This document shows, one piece after another, positions 1 to 7,018 of a DNA stretch of 7,018 bases. Every line of letters begins with the position of its first letter. Positions within the stretch are counted from its first letter, which is position 1. A program made the position numbers and the translations under genes. The stretch comes from CAYSBE01 sp964429245 (lineage in GTDB: Bacteria; Bacteroidota; Bacteroidia; UKL13-3), in the NCBI GenBank assembly GCA_964429245.1, contig CAYSBE010000121.1, forward strand, positions 1 to 7,018, written 5' to 3'. Under the pieces are notes generated by a model. That model did no database searches. It was not told where the DNA came from and saw nothing but the letters and a program-made list of their open reading frames with translations.

Positions 1-1921
1 TCCGCATCGAATCCAATAACTGACCTACCGGCAATTGCTTTTGGTCTACTTTTAACGAATCCCATGCCCTACATTGATTTAAATCTCTTATCTGTATTGT
101 GTAATAGCGTGTTTGGGTAGGTGACACGGTGATGGATGCATTGGTGAAAAACGGTGCGTTTAATGGGGATAGCGTATCTTTGATATTGTTAAACCAACGG
201 TAGGTATAAGGGGCTTGGCCCATATTGCCCTTTGCTGTTAGTGTAACATTGCCTCCTTTACAAACAAATGTATCACGTACTTGAACACTCAATGGGTTTT
301 GTACCACAAACGTATCGATGAAGTTTTTTGAGCATTGCTGTCCCGGTGGGCCTTGCATCGCTATCTGTAACGATATCAGGTAGCGCCCCGGTTTTTTAAA
401 GCTGAGTATGGGCGTTTCAACTACGTTGTTAAAGTTAAATGCACCTTGGCTAAATGTGAAGTCGTCCGGCTCGCGCGCCACACTCCACGATACCGTGGTA
501 AACGATTGCCGTATGATGTTTTTGGTGTACTTCGCACTCCAGTTCCCACACCGGTGGTCCGTCTTGGTTATAGACACATTTGCCCGCTCATATACGCGGA
601 TGGCAAACGCTCGGATGATTGTGCCCGGCATTGGACAACGGCTGTCCTCTGCTTTTAGGGTAAAATAATATGGAAGCGGTGAACCCAAACTTTCATTGGG
701 AGTCCAGCAAAAACGGTAATTGTCTTCTCGTGGGCCAAGGATTCTGCGTTGGGCAGGTATATAGTTAGGCAAGAAGGTAGCCCCAAAGCCGGCCAACGCC
801 TGGTTCCACGATAGGTATGTGGTATCGGATCGGGTGGGTGGATTAAAATCGGTATCCTTGGCTATGACGTCAAAACACAACTGCTCGCCTGCACAAATAT
901 CCCAGTTGGTTCGTAAGGCAAGTGGATTGCCATTTAACCCAGGTATGGTTCGTAGTGACGGTGGATTATTCGGATCGCAGACTCGCAGCCACACTTGAAT
1001 ATCCCTTCGGGTAGTTCCTACAAGTTGGTATGATTGGGTGGTATTATTCCAGCGCCATTGTTGAACTTGCATAGCCATTACACCTACAAAGTTACCTCCG
1101 GCACTTGGTGTGAAACCAATATCTCCGGTAACAGGATTACATGAAATACCTGCAGGGAAAGTGCCGGTAGCAGGACCTGACCATGGCATTGGGCGATCGA
1201 AAGTAAAAGGCGGTGTATAGGGAACGGATGCGCCTTGTGAAGCGAGAGACGGTACAAAAGCATAGGAAAGTGAATCTAAATTTGGATCTACGGCACCATT
1301 ATTAAAATAGAAAGGTTGGCCTGAGCAAATAACGGCAAACGGGTCGTTGGTTAAATTTGGTGAGCTGTTGCAAGGGTTGCTTGATAAGCAGCGGTTGATA
1401 ACCATTTCGGTGTAAAAATTTGCATTTGCTGAGCCAGTTGAAATAGCCCCATTTCGGCAGCAAAGTGAGTATGAAATTCTAATATTACAGCAACTTGTAG
1501 GAATGCCTGAACCCGGACCCAGGTCAATCTCGCCTTCAAAATCATAACGTTCAATAGCCGGTGTAAAAGAGCCCGGAGTGACGCAGGTCATGTTATTACA
1601 AATGGATTTTGAAGAAGGGCAACGCGGGTTGGGATTCACGTCTCTAACAGCAACCAGTGCCAATGAACGAGAACCGTAGTTGGTTCCATTACATCCCTGA
1701 TCTGCACCTGATAATTGTACGGTGTAAGGACAAGCCGCACCGCAGTTGTTTGGGCATAAGGTAATACCCTGACAATCGCGGTATAAGGTTAGCTTTACTG
1801 CAAACCTGCCATTTGAACCCGGGATACAAGTGTATTGCCAATCGCTTCCCACAACGTGAGTGGCTTTGGAATCAAGTGCCAAAGCAAAAAAGGCCAAGAG
1901 GATGAGGATATATTTTTTCAT
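1..1921 (-). CDS. Large secreted Cys-rich surface protein with Ig/PKD-like repeats, probable T9SS cargo (3' end outside window)
   Basis: The reading frame is open from an ATG at 1921-1919 to the window edge: 640 codons, no internal stop. Residues 1-20 form a signal peptide: a Lys-Lys start, a hydrophobic core (ILILLAFFALAL) and a likely cut after Ser-Lys-Ala at 18-20. The mature protein opens with THVVGSDWQYTC, then LYRDC, and SLCCRN at 152-157. This resembles the N-terminal module of large Bacteroidota surface proteins often labelled 'gliding motility-associated C-terminal domain' proteins. Residues 21-205 hold 16 cysteines, suggesting disulfides outside the cytoplasm. Later parts look like beta-sandwich repeats, clearest at about 543-625 (VCKGGNVTLTA, YRWF, SPTQTRYYTIQIRD), an Ig/PKD-like repeat. 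A T9SS sorting domain would be expected at the missing C-terminus, but cannot be seen. The upstream sequence is AT-rich with no Shine-Dalgarno site. Adhesin or structural roles are possible; no catalytic motif was recognised. Confidence 0.85.
   Translation of the reverse strand, partial: MKKYILILLAFFALALDSKATHVVGSDWQYTCIPGSNGRFAVKLTLYRDCQGITLCPNNCGAACPYTVQLSGADQGCNGTNYGSRSLALVAVRDVNPNPRCPSSKSICNNMTCVTPGSFTPAIERYDFEGEIDLGPGSGIPTSCCNIRISYSLCCRNGAISTGSANANFYTEMVINRCLSSNPCNSSPNLTNDPFAVICSGQPFYFNNGAVDPNLDSLSYAFVPSLASQGASVPYTPPFTFDRPMPWSGPATGTFPAGISCNPVTGDIGFTPSAGGNFVGVMAMQVQQWRWNNTTQSYQLVGTTRRDIQVWLRVCDPNNPPSLRTIPGLNGNPLALRTNWDICAGEQLCFDVIAKDTDFNPPTRSDTTYLSWNQALAGFGATFLPNYIPAQRRILGPREDNYRFCWTPNESLGSPLPYYFTLKAEDSRCPMPGTIIRAFAIRVYERANVSITKTDHRCGNWSAKYTKNIIRQSFTTVSWSVAREPDDFTFSQGAFNFNNVVETPILSFKKPGRYLISLQIAMQGPPGQQCSKNFIDTFVVQNPLSVQVRDTFVCKGGNVTLTAKGNMGQAPYTYRWFNNIKDTLSPLNAPFFTNASITVSPTQTRYYTIQIRDLNQCRAWDSLKVDQKQLPVGQLLDSMR
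1862..1921 (-). other. Sec signal peptide of the secreted surface protein
   Basis: The first 20 codons encode a short basic N-region (MKKY), a hydrophobic stretch of about 12 residues and a polar C-region ending Asp-Ser-Lys-Ala. The Ser-x-Ala pattern fits signal peptidase I cleavage before Thr21. There is no cysteine just after the site, so it is not a lipoprotein. Export across the inner membrane by Sec, then onward by T9SS, is inferred. Confidence 0.8.
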
Positions 1922-2043
1922 ACGTTTTTAAATTATATACAATAAATGACATTACGAAAATAAGAATGAACATCATTAGTTGCTCTTAATGTATTCATAA
2001 AATACATTCTTTTAGAAATCATTAAGTTATAAGAGAATCTTAC
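1922..2043. other. AT-rich intergenic region between the GT-C gene and the secreted-protein gene
   Basis: This 122-base gap is the longest in the window and likely holds the 3' end of the upstream transcript and the promoter of the secreted-protein gene. On the minus strand, 1962-1955 reads TATTTTCG, one mismatch from the Bacteroidota -7 consensus TAnnTTTG. I see no TTTG or TTG at the right distance upstream, so the promoter call is weak. A perfect AT-rich inverted repeat lies at 1988-2008 and is listed separately. No convincing small ORF or RNA gene was seen. Confidence 0.5.
1988..2008. repeat. Perfect 8-bp inverted repeat (AATGTATT-5-AATACATT)
   Basis: The arms at 1988-1995 and 2001-2008 are exact reverse complements around a 5-base spacer (CATAA). 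It lies 36 bases past the stop of the membrane glycosyltransferase gene and 67 bases before the start of the secreted-protein gene. Each stem arm has only one G or C, and no U-run follows on the minus strand, so it is a poor intrinsic terminator. It could be a regulator-binding palindrome or chance in AT-rich DNA. Confidence 0.4.
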
Positions 2044-3498
2044 TTATTTGAATATAGATTTCATTTTTATGATCCATTTCTCCACCATACCCAGCTGACG
2101 CAGTTTGCTGCTTGAAGCTGTTTTGCTGGTGTATTTGGGATTTAGAAAAACAGTAGCAAAAATGGGCCCTTTTTCAAACGTATGCCCATACCAATTTTGC
2201 TCTAAAAATTGGATATCTTTTTCGCTAAATTCTGCATTAATATTTGATACCAAAATTGCTTCAATATTTTCCCAGTTTTCATCCGGAATTCGCTGTACAT
2301 TTATCACTTGAGGAAGATCCAGGTATTTGGATTTGGATATGTTGCCTATTGGTGCATAGCTATACAACACTAGGGTATCGCCAAACTCGTTTCTAATTTG
2401 TTTTTCAATATCGAAATAATTCCTGTAAGCCATTGTTGCATCGCCAACAGTTTTTCCGGGATAGTAAAGCCAGTTCCCGGCCACCATTATCAGCCATATC
2501 ATTGTAGCAATAAAATACTTTCGGGGAGTTGAAAAACAAGAAACAAACTGCACACACAACATGATTCCCAAAATATGTTGTAAAAAGAAATACCTGTGGC
2601 CAATAGTGTGTTGTAAAAAAATCCCCATCAGCAAAGCATTTACCACATAAAAGCTGATGTAAAGAACGGATAATTGTGGATGGGCTTTTCTTTTTACAAT
2701 GGCCAAAATTGCAAATAAATGTACGGGTAGCATTCCATAATCTATCACCCTCCACACAATCAGTAATTGTGTTTTTAAAAATGTGAAGATGGTCTTTTGT
2801 GTATGTGTGTCATCATAGTGAGGTGATTGAATGGCCCAACCGGTGTGGTTAAGGTGCAAATAAATCCATAGGCAAAACACAGTAAAAGGCAAAAAAAAGA
2901 GCCAAACTTCATTTCTAAGAAAATGAACCAATTGACGCTTTTTCCAACTGATAAAAAGCTGTGCAAAAAAGAATGCTGCAACAAAAAAAGTACCTTGTAA
3001 ATGAACCGATACCATCAACACCATGCCAATAGCCATAAGCACCTTGCGCTCAGAAACAAATCCGTACACAACCAACAATGCAAAAAACATTAATGCTGTT
3101 GTGTTAAGCATCGTTGCCGATAAGGAAAGAAAAGTAGAGAAAGAAAAAAGCAAGATTAAAGCAAATCCGGTTTGATATGCCGGCAAAATTTTTTGACAAA
3201 TTTTGATTACCAAACAAGACAAGCATAGCATCCATACGGAAGCAAATGCATGCGAAACAAAAAGTGTTTGCCCAAAATATTTCCAGGTAAATGCTAGCAA
3301 CCACGCATATAATGTAGGATGCCCTGGGTCTTTTTCCAAGGGGTAAAATAGCGTTGTAAGGTTTGCATCGTATATATGATTTGCTGCTTGAAAAGTAGAG
3401 GAAATGGCATCGCCAAAAAATGGATCAGCCGAAAATATATACAACAGTATTCCCTGAAAAAATGCTGCAAATAAATAAGGCAAATAGCGCACCATCAT
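2044..3498 (-). CDS. Polytopic membrane glycosyltransferase, GT-C fold (GT39/GT83-like)
   Basis: This 484-residue protein has about ten or more hydrophobic segments in residues 5-345, then a soluble tail at about 346-484. Two features point to the GT-C class, which uses polyprenyl-phosphate-linked sugars and acts on the outer face of the inner membrane. One is an acidic residue in the first external loop (FFGD, Asp30), where such enzymes carry their catalytic Asp/Glu. The other is the following GHPTLYAWLLAF at 59-70, which matches the 'HPPLYYWLLA' pattern of ArnT/PMT-like enzymes. HRYFFLQH at 301-308 is another polar patch next to a membrane segment. Sugar donor and acceptor cannot be told from sequence. 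Two ATG codons are adjacent at the start (3498 and 3495); the frame is closed by a stop further upstream and no other ATG lies between. AGGAG at 3516-3512 is 13 bases before the first ATG, longer than ideal. The gene starts 33 bases after bshA ends, so co-transcription is likely. The stop is TAA. Confidence 0.75.
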   Translation of the reverse strand: MMVRYLPYLFAAFFQGILLYIFSADPFFGDAISSTFQAANHIYDANLTTLFYPLEKDPGHPTLYAWLLAFTWKYFGQTLFVSHAFASVWMLCLSCLVIKICQKILPAYQTGFALILLFSFSTFLSLSATMLNTTALMFFALLVVYGFVSERKVLMAIGMVLMVSVHLQGTFFVAAFFFAQLFISWKKRQLVHFLRNEVWLFFLPFTVFCLWIYLHLNHTGWAIQSPHYDDTHTQKTIFTFLKTQLLIVWRVIDYGMLPVHLFAILAIVKRKAHPQLSVLYISFYVVNALLMGIFLQHTIGHRYFFLQHILGIMLCVQFVSCFSTPRKYFIATMIWLIMVAGNWLYYPGKTVGDATMAYRNYFDIEKQIRNEFGDTLVLYSYAPIGNISKSKYLDLPQVINVQRIPDENWENIEAILVSNINAEFSEKDIQFLEQNWYGHTFEKGPIFATVFLNPKYTSKTASSSKLRQLGMVEKWIIKMKSIFK

Positions 3499-3531
3499 GA
3501 GTACGAATATACTCCTGGCGAGATAATAAAA

Positions 3532-4668
3532 CTACATCGCTGCTTTTTGTGCAATTACTTTGTTATATAAACTTTCATACATTGGCACTATACGATCTAT
3601 ATCAAATGTAAGTGCTTGTTGTTTTGCCTGATGCTTAAACTGTTTTAGCATATCTGGATTGCTCAACAACTCAATAGACCGTTTTGCCATTGCATCTACA
3701 TCACCTACATCGCACAAAAATCCTGTAACACCTTCAATGTTTACTTCAGGGATACCACCAGCATTACTTGATACCACAGGCACTTCGCAAGCCATAGCCT
3801 CAAGTGCTGCAAGACCAAAACTTTCTGTTTCTGATGGTAATAAAAACAGATCACAGACAGATAAAATTTCTTCTACCGACTCTTGTTTTCCTAAAAAATT
3901 TAGTCCATCACAAATACCTAACTCCCTGCATAGCATTTCAATGTTTTGTCGCTCCGGTCCATCGCCAACCAACAACATTTTTGAAGGAATTTTCTCTCTT
4001 ACTTTTGCAAAAATCTTTACCACATCTTCAACCCTTTTTACCTTTCTAAAATTTGAAATATGGATTAACAGTTTTTCATCCTGTGGTGTGATGGCTTTGC
4101 GAAAATGGTCTTTGGTTTGTTTATTAAACCTGCTAATGTCGATAAAATTCGGAATCACGTGAATATCATTTTCAATATGAAAGTTGCTCAACGTGTCCTG
4201 CTTTAACGATTGTGATACTGCAGTAACAGCATCAGACATATTGATGGCATAACTCACCACAGGTTCAAACGATTTATCTTTACCTACCAAGGTAATATCC
4301 GTTCCATGTAAGGTAGTGATGATGGGAATTTCAATCCCTTCTTTTCGCAAAATATGTTTTGCCATTACTGCTGCCGAGGCATGAGGAATGGCATAATGCA
4401 CATGGAGCAAATCCAACTTCTCAAACTTCACCACATCAACCAGTCTGCCGATGAGCGTTGTTTCGTAAGGAGGAAATTCGAACAATGGATAGTGACTGAC
4501 ATACACTTCATGAAAAAAAATATTTTCAGCAAAAAAGTCGAGCCGAGCGGGTTGCTTGTAAGAAATGAAATGAACCTGATGCCCACGCTGTGCTAGCGAC
4601 TTACCAAGCTCTGTAGCTAGAACTCCGCTACCTCCGTAGGTAGGATAACATACTATTCCGATTTTCAT
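3532..4668 (-). CDS. bshA: N-acetyl-alpha-D-glucosaminyl L-malate synthase BshA
   Basis: BshA is a cytoplasmic GT4-family retaining glycosyltransferase. It joins GlcNAc from UDP-GlcNAc to L-malate, the first step of bacillithiol synthesis; BshB and BshC, not in this window, would complete the thiol. The 378-residue length is normal for the family. The N-terminus MKIGIVCYPTYGGSG carries the glycine-rich loop (GGSG, 12-15) typical of BshA. It is followed by HVHYAIPHA at 89-97 and TTLHGTDITLVG at 118-129, both strongly BshA-like. The C-terminal GT-B half has LLVGDGPE at 232-239 and the EX7E motif at Glu282-Glu290 (ESFGLAALE), then AGGIPEV at 303-309, which contact the nucleotide sugar. The ATG start fits the family N-terminus exactly; no Shine-Dalgarno site precedes it. 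The stop is TAG. It lies 59 bases after the NagZ/serine-hydrolase gene and 33 before the membrane glycosyltransferase gene. No key motif is missing. Confidence 0.93.
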   Translation of the reverse strand: MKIGIVCYPTYGGSGVLATELGKSLAQRGHQVHFISYKQPARLDFFAENIFFHEVYVSHYPLFEFPPYETTLIGRLVDVVKFEKLDLLHVHYAIPHASAAVMAKHILRKEGIEIPIITTLHGTDITLVGKDKSFEPVVSYAINMSDAVTAVSQSLKQDTLSNFHIENDIHVIPNFIDISRFNKQTKDHFRKAITPQDEKLLIHISNFRKVKRVEDVVKIFAKVREKIPSKMLLVGDGPERQNIEMLCRELGICDGLNFLGKQESVEEILSVCDLFLLPSETESFGLAALEAMACEVPVVSSNAGGIPEVNIEGVTGFLCDVGDVDAMAKRSIELLSNPDMLKQFKHQAKQQALTFDIDRIVPMYESLYNKVIAQKAAM

Positions 4669-4727
4669 ACTTAATATTGTTTAACACCTGTATATGCCTT
4701 TGGGTTTTCAAAGGAAAAGCAAAGCTA
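4669..4727. other. Short intergenic gap with a weak 6-bp inverted repeat
   Basis: This 59-base gap separates the NagZ-fusion stop from the bshA ATG. It contains arms CCTTTG at 4697-4702 and CAAAGG at 4709-4714, exact reverse complements around six bases. The stem is short and has no U-run on the minus strand, so it should not stop transcription strongly. No Bacteroidota-type promoter pair (TTTG then TAnnTTTG) was found. The gap is consistent with read-through from the upstream gene. Confidence 0.35.
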
Positions 4728-7018
4728 CTATTTATTTGCACCGATTACTTCATATATATGTTCGATAATCCTCGAACGAATATTCAACTCGGTTAACTTT
4801 TTATTCTCTGCACTCGGGTGTATTCGGTTGCTTAAAAATACAATGACCAAATCCTGTTTGGGGTCGCACCAGGCTGCTGTTCCGGTGAAACCGGTGTGTC
4901 CAAATGTAAGTGGCGACATTTGCTCAGGTAAAGGAGAGGCTTTTTTAGGATCAGTTTCTGGTTTATCAAATCCATATCCCCTTCTGCTGTTTTTATTGTG
5001 TTTTCTTGTAAATTCCTTTACTGTTGATTCGTATAAAACCCTTTGCCCACCATACGTTCCACCGTTTAATAGCATTTGCATAATTATGGCCACATCGTTT
5101 GAATGGCCAAATAAACCAGCATGACCTGCTACTCCTCCAAGCAAAGCAGCCGTTTGGTCATGTACCGTTCCTTTAACCAATTGCTGTCGAAACAAGGTAT
5201 CATACTCAGTAGGAATTATCCAATCTTCAGGCAATCGCGAAAGTGGATTGTAGCCAAGGCTATTTAAACTTAGTGGCTTGTAAATTCTTTCATTTACAAA
5301 TTTATCTAATGGCTTTCCGCTTACACTTTCAACCATTTTACCCAATATGATAAATCCTAAATCAGAGTAAACATATTCTCCTTGTTTCTTCAATTCGCTG
5401 TCAATAATCTGCTGCCAAACCAACGACTCCATATCATGGTGCATATATAAGTTTCGTGCAACTTCAATCTCATACACACTATCTTGAACGGAGGTGTATA
5501 TAAGAGGATTGGGTTTGCCGTTTAGTAATGTTGATTTATAAATCGGGATGAATGGAACCAATCCCGCTTCGTGCAGTAGCAGTTTTTCAATGGTAAGGGT
5601 TGACTTATTGCTTTCCACCAAATCAGGCAGGTATTTCGAAACGGGATCAGTCAACTTTATTTTCCCATCATCAAATAACGCCATTACAGCCAGTGTTGTG
5701 GATAGTATTTTTGTAAGTGAGGCAAGATCATACACATGGTGATTGAGTACCGGAATATTTTGTGTGTAAGTATGGGTACCAAATGATTTATGATAAAAAA
5801 CTTTACCATGCTGCGCTACAAGAATCTGGCAACCGGGCATAGCCATTTTTCGAATGGCTTCGTTTGCAATGGTATCTAAGTAATCAAGTGCATGTTCATC
5901 ATAATTAAGCTCTTTAGGCATTACGTAACTAAGTCGTTTTACGGGTTTGGTTATCTCACCTTGTCCCATCAAAAAATTGGAGTTTACCGTAACTGGAAGT
6001 GTAGCATGCGCAGCTATGGCACCAAACAATACCTGCACACTGTATTTATTGTAAATATCCAAGTCTTCATACGCAACAATCGAATTGCGCACGTTGCTGA
6101 ATTTGTCGAGGATATATGCATTACCATGATTAACAAGAATTATCTTTTTATCTGAAGCCAATAATTTATTAATAAACAAGATCTGAATAGGCGTGATACC
6201 AAAGTTTTTACTAACAAACCTACTTGTGTTGTGAAGTGATAAAATAATGAGGTTATATTGACTTAGGTTTTCGTACAAACTATCAAAAAATGATTGTCGT
6301 TCTGCTTTATCAATCGAAAAGAAATCTGCCTTCACGTATTTCATCAGTTGTTCCTGAAAAACGGTTGGCGATGACGAGCCCGCTGCAACTGAAGCAATTC
6401 GATATAAGTGCGGATTTTGAAGTGGAATAATTTTATCCTTGTTGCTGGCAACCACTATTCCTTCTCGCACCACTTTTTCAATCATGTAATTGGCTTCGCA
6501 ACAATTTAAATCAGGTACCAAGTTCTCTACAGCTACAGGTTTATAATTATTTAAACCCAACCAATATTTTGCTTTTAGTATCTTTTTTACACTTTCTTCA
6601 ACCCGTTGCCAGCTTATATCTCCACGTTCAATATAATAGTTAATCATAGAAATGGCCATAGGCACATCCTCTACAAAAAGTAATATATCATTTCCGGCCA
6701 TTAGTGCTCGGGCGGCAACTTCTCCCGGACCATAATAATCTGATACCCCTTTCATATTGAGTGCATCCGTTATCACCAGGCCTTCAAATCCCATTTCTTT
6801 AATTAATAAATCGGTAACAATTTTTGGCGAAAGTGATGATGCTAAATTTGGTGTCGTATCTAATGCAGGTACAAAAAGGTGTGCAATCATCACGCCCATC
6901 ACTCCGTTTTTAATCAATTGCTTAAACGGATACAACTCTAACGAATCCAGTCGCTCTCTGCTTCCTTCTACCACAGGTAAACTGTAGTGTGAATCGGAGG
7001 AAACATCTCCATGTCCCG
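4728..7018 (-). CDS. GH3 beta-N-acetylhexosaminidase (NagZ-like) fused to a beta-lactamase-fold serine hydrolase (AmiE-like); 5' end outside window
   Basis: The frame is open to the window edge, giving 762 full codons; the GTG at 6974 is internal, because family motifs continue upstream of it. Numbering from the first full codon (7016-7014), GHGDV at 1-5 and DSH at 8-10 match the NagZ loop whose Asp-His pair is the acid/base. ELYPFK at 27-32 and GLVITDALNMKG at 79-90 follow, with Asp84 as expected nucleophile. A second, Rossmann-like GH3 domain spans about 200-350. From about 370 to 750 comes a class C beta-lactamase/S12 domain: SLTK at 433-436 (nucleophile Ser433, Lys436), YSD at 550-552, GGVAGHAGLF at 627-636 and HTG at 707-709. 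All catalytic motifs are present. In Bacillus subtilis, separate NagZ and AmiE (an S12-like N-acetylmuramyl-L-alanine amidase) act in turn on muropeptides; the same work in one chain is inferred here. An esterase or D-peptidase role for the second domain is not excluded. The N-terminus, including any signal peptide, is missing. The stop is TAG. Confidence 0.9.
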   Translation of the reverse strand, partial: GHGDVSSDSHYSLPVVEGSRERLDSLELYPFKQLIKNGVMGVMIAHLFVPALDTTPNLASSLSPKIVTDLLIKEMGFEGLVITDALNMKGVSDYYGPGEVAARALMAGNDILLFVEDVPMAISMINYYIERGDISWQRVEESVKKILKAKYWLGLNNYKPVAVENLVPDLNCCEANYMIEKVVREGIVVASNKDKIIPLQNPHLYRIASVAAGSSSPTVFQEQLMKYVKADFFSIDKAERQSFFDSLYENLSQYNLIILSLHNTSRFVSKNFGITPIQILFINKLLASDKKIILVNHGNAYILDKFSNVRNSIVAYEDLDIYNKYSVQVLFGAIAAHATLPVTVNSNFLMGQGEITKPVKRLSYVMPKELNYDEHALDYLDTIANEAIRKMAMPGCQILVAQHGKVFYHKSFGTHTYTQNIPVLNHHVYDLASLTKILSTTLAVMALFDDGKIKLTDPVSKYLPDLVESNKSTLTIEKLLLHEAGLVPFIPIYKSTLLNGKPNPLIYTSVQDSVYEIEVARNLYMHHDMESLVWQQIIDSELKKQGEYVYSDLGFIILGKMVESVSGKPLDKFVNERIYKPLSLNSLGYNPLSRLPEDWIIPTEYDTLFRQQLVKGTVHDQTAALLGGVAGHAGLFGHSNDVAIIMQMLLNGGTYGGQRVLYESTVKEFTRKHNKNSRRGYGFDKPETDPKKASPLPEQMSPLTFGHTGFTGTAAWCDPKQDLVIVFLSNRIHPSAENKKLTELNIRSRIIEHIYEVIGANK
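5709..5720 (-). other. SxxK active-site motif of the serine hydrolase domain
   Basis: These four codons encode Ser-Leu-Thr-Lys, preceded by YDLA and followed by a hydrophobic helix and the DGK.KLTDPVSKYLP stretch usual in S12/class C proteins. Ser (5720-5718) is the expected acylated nucleophile and Lys (5711-5709) the general base. The YSD and HTG motifs occur downstream at normal spacing, so the second domain should be catalytically competent. Confidence 0.85.
6765..6767 (-). other. Predicted catalytic nucleophile Asp of the GH3 domain
   Basis: The GAT codon lies in GLVITDALNMKG, the GH3 signature in which Asp attacks the anomeric carbon to form a glycosyl-enzyme intermediate. Together with the His codon at 6989-6987 in the DSH loop, it indicates an active, not degenerate, glycosidase domain. 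The assignment rests on motif position only. Confidence 0.8.

Noticed and set aside
408..668. Plus-strand ORFs of 86 and 70 codons
   Set aside because: They lie antisense to the secreted-protein frame, which is continuous and has family-like sequence; the plus-strand products look like no known protein and overlap each other in different frames.
1351..1554. 67-codon minus-strand ORF
   Set aside because: It is out of frame with, and wholly inside, the secreted-protein gene; no start signal or family resemblance supports it.
2405..2984. Minus-strand ORFs of 116 and 69 codons inside the membrane glycosyltransferase gene
   Set aside because: They are out-of-frame readings of the GT-C gene, with Cys/His/Phe-rich composition typical of shifted frames over hydrophobic coding DNA.
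3499..3514. 5-bp inverted repeat GAGTA-6-TACTC just before the membrane glycosyltransferase start
   Set aside because: Five base pairs with a six-base loop are common by chance, and no U-run or known operator pattern goes with it.
3659..4162. 167-codon plus-strand ORF
   Set aside because: It is antisense to bshA, whose motifs are intact across the whole stretch; the product is Ser/Pro/Thr-rich with no recognisable domain, as expected from a shadow frame.
6972..6974. GTG at 6974 as the start of the NagZ-fusion gene
   Set aside because: The same frame continues upstream to the window edge and encodes the conserved GHGD..DSH..LP loop of GH3 enzymes, so the GTG is an internal Val codon and the gene is truncated by the window.
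1..7018. Possible defence, mobile-element, CRISPR or RNA gene content
   Set aside because: I saw no transposase, integrase, nuclease, toxin-antitoxin pair, direct-repeat array, tRNA or rRNA-like stretch; four genes with explainable family resemblance cover about 97% of the window.

Overview
The window most likely comes from a member of the Bacteroidota. The evidence is a moderately AT-rich sequence, a cysteine-rich secreted protein with Ig/PKD-like repeats of the kind linked to gliding and the type IX secretion system (T9SS), a bacillithiol-type BshA, start codons mostly without a well-placed Shine-Dalgarno site, and a NagZ-like glycosidase fused to a serine hydrolase. No mobile element, RNA gene, CRISPR array or phage gene was found. 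All four genes lie on the minus strand, so transcription runs from right to left.

Reading in the direction of transcription: (1) 7018-4728 is the C-terminal 762 codons of a two-enzyme protein, a GH3 beta-N-acetylhexosaminidase (NagZ type) followed by a beta-lactamase-fold serine hydrolase resembling AmiE; its N-terminus is outside the window. (2) After 59 bases comes bshA (4668-3532), the glycosyltransferase that makes GlcNAc-malate in bacillithiol synthesis. (3) After 33 bases comes a 484-residue polytopic membrane glycosyltransferase of GT-C type (3498-2044). (4) After a 122-base AT-rich gap comes a large secreted, cysteine-rich surface protein (1921 to beyond position 1), whose C-terminus is outside the window. 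This fourth gene has no stop codon in the window, so a search for complete ORFs would miss it, yet it fills 27% of the window.

The first three genes have short gaps and one orientation and may form an operon. Two of them handle N-acetylglucosamine: the fusion is predicted to release GlcNAc and stem peptide from muropeptides, and BshA uses UDP-GlcNAc. The membrane glycosyltransferase could modify a lipid or protein acceptor, but nothing in the sequence identifies it. The secreted protein looks like a separate transcription unit. I did not find a clearly new system. The most notable points are the NagZ/amidase-like fusion, its position next to bshA, and the uncharacterised Cys-rich surface protein.
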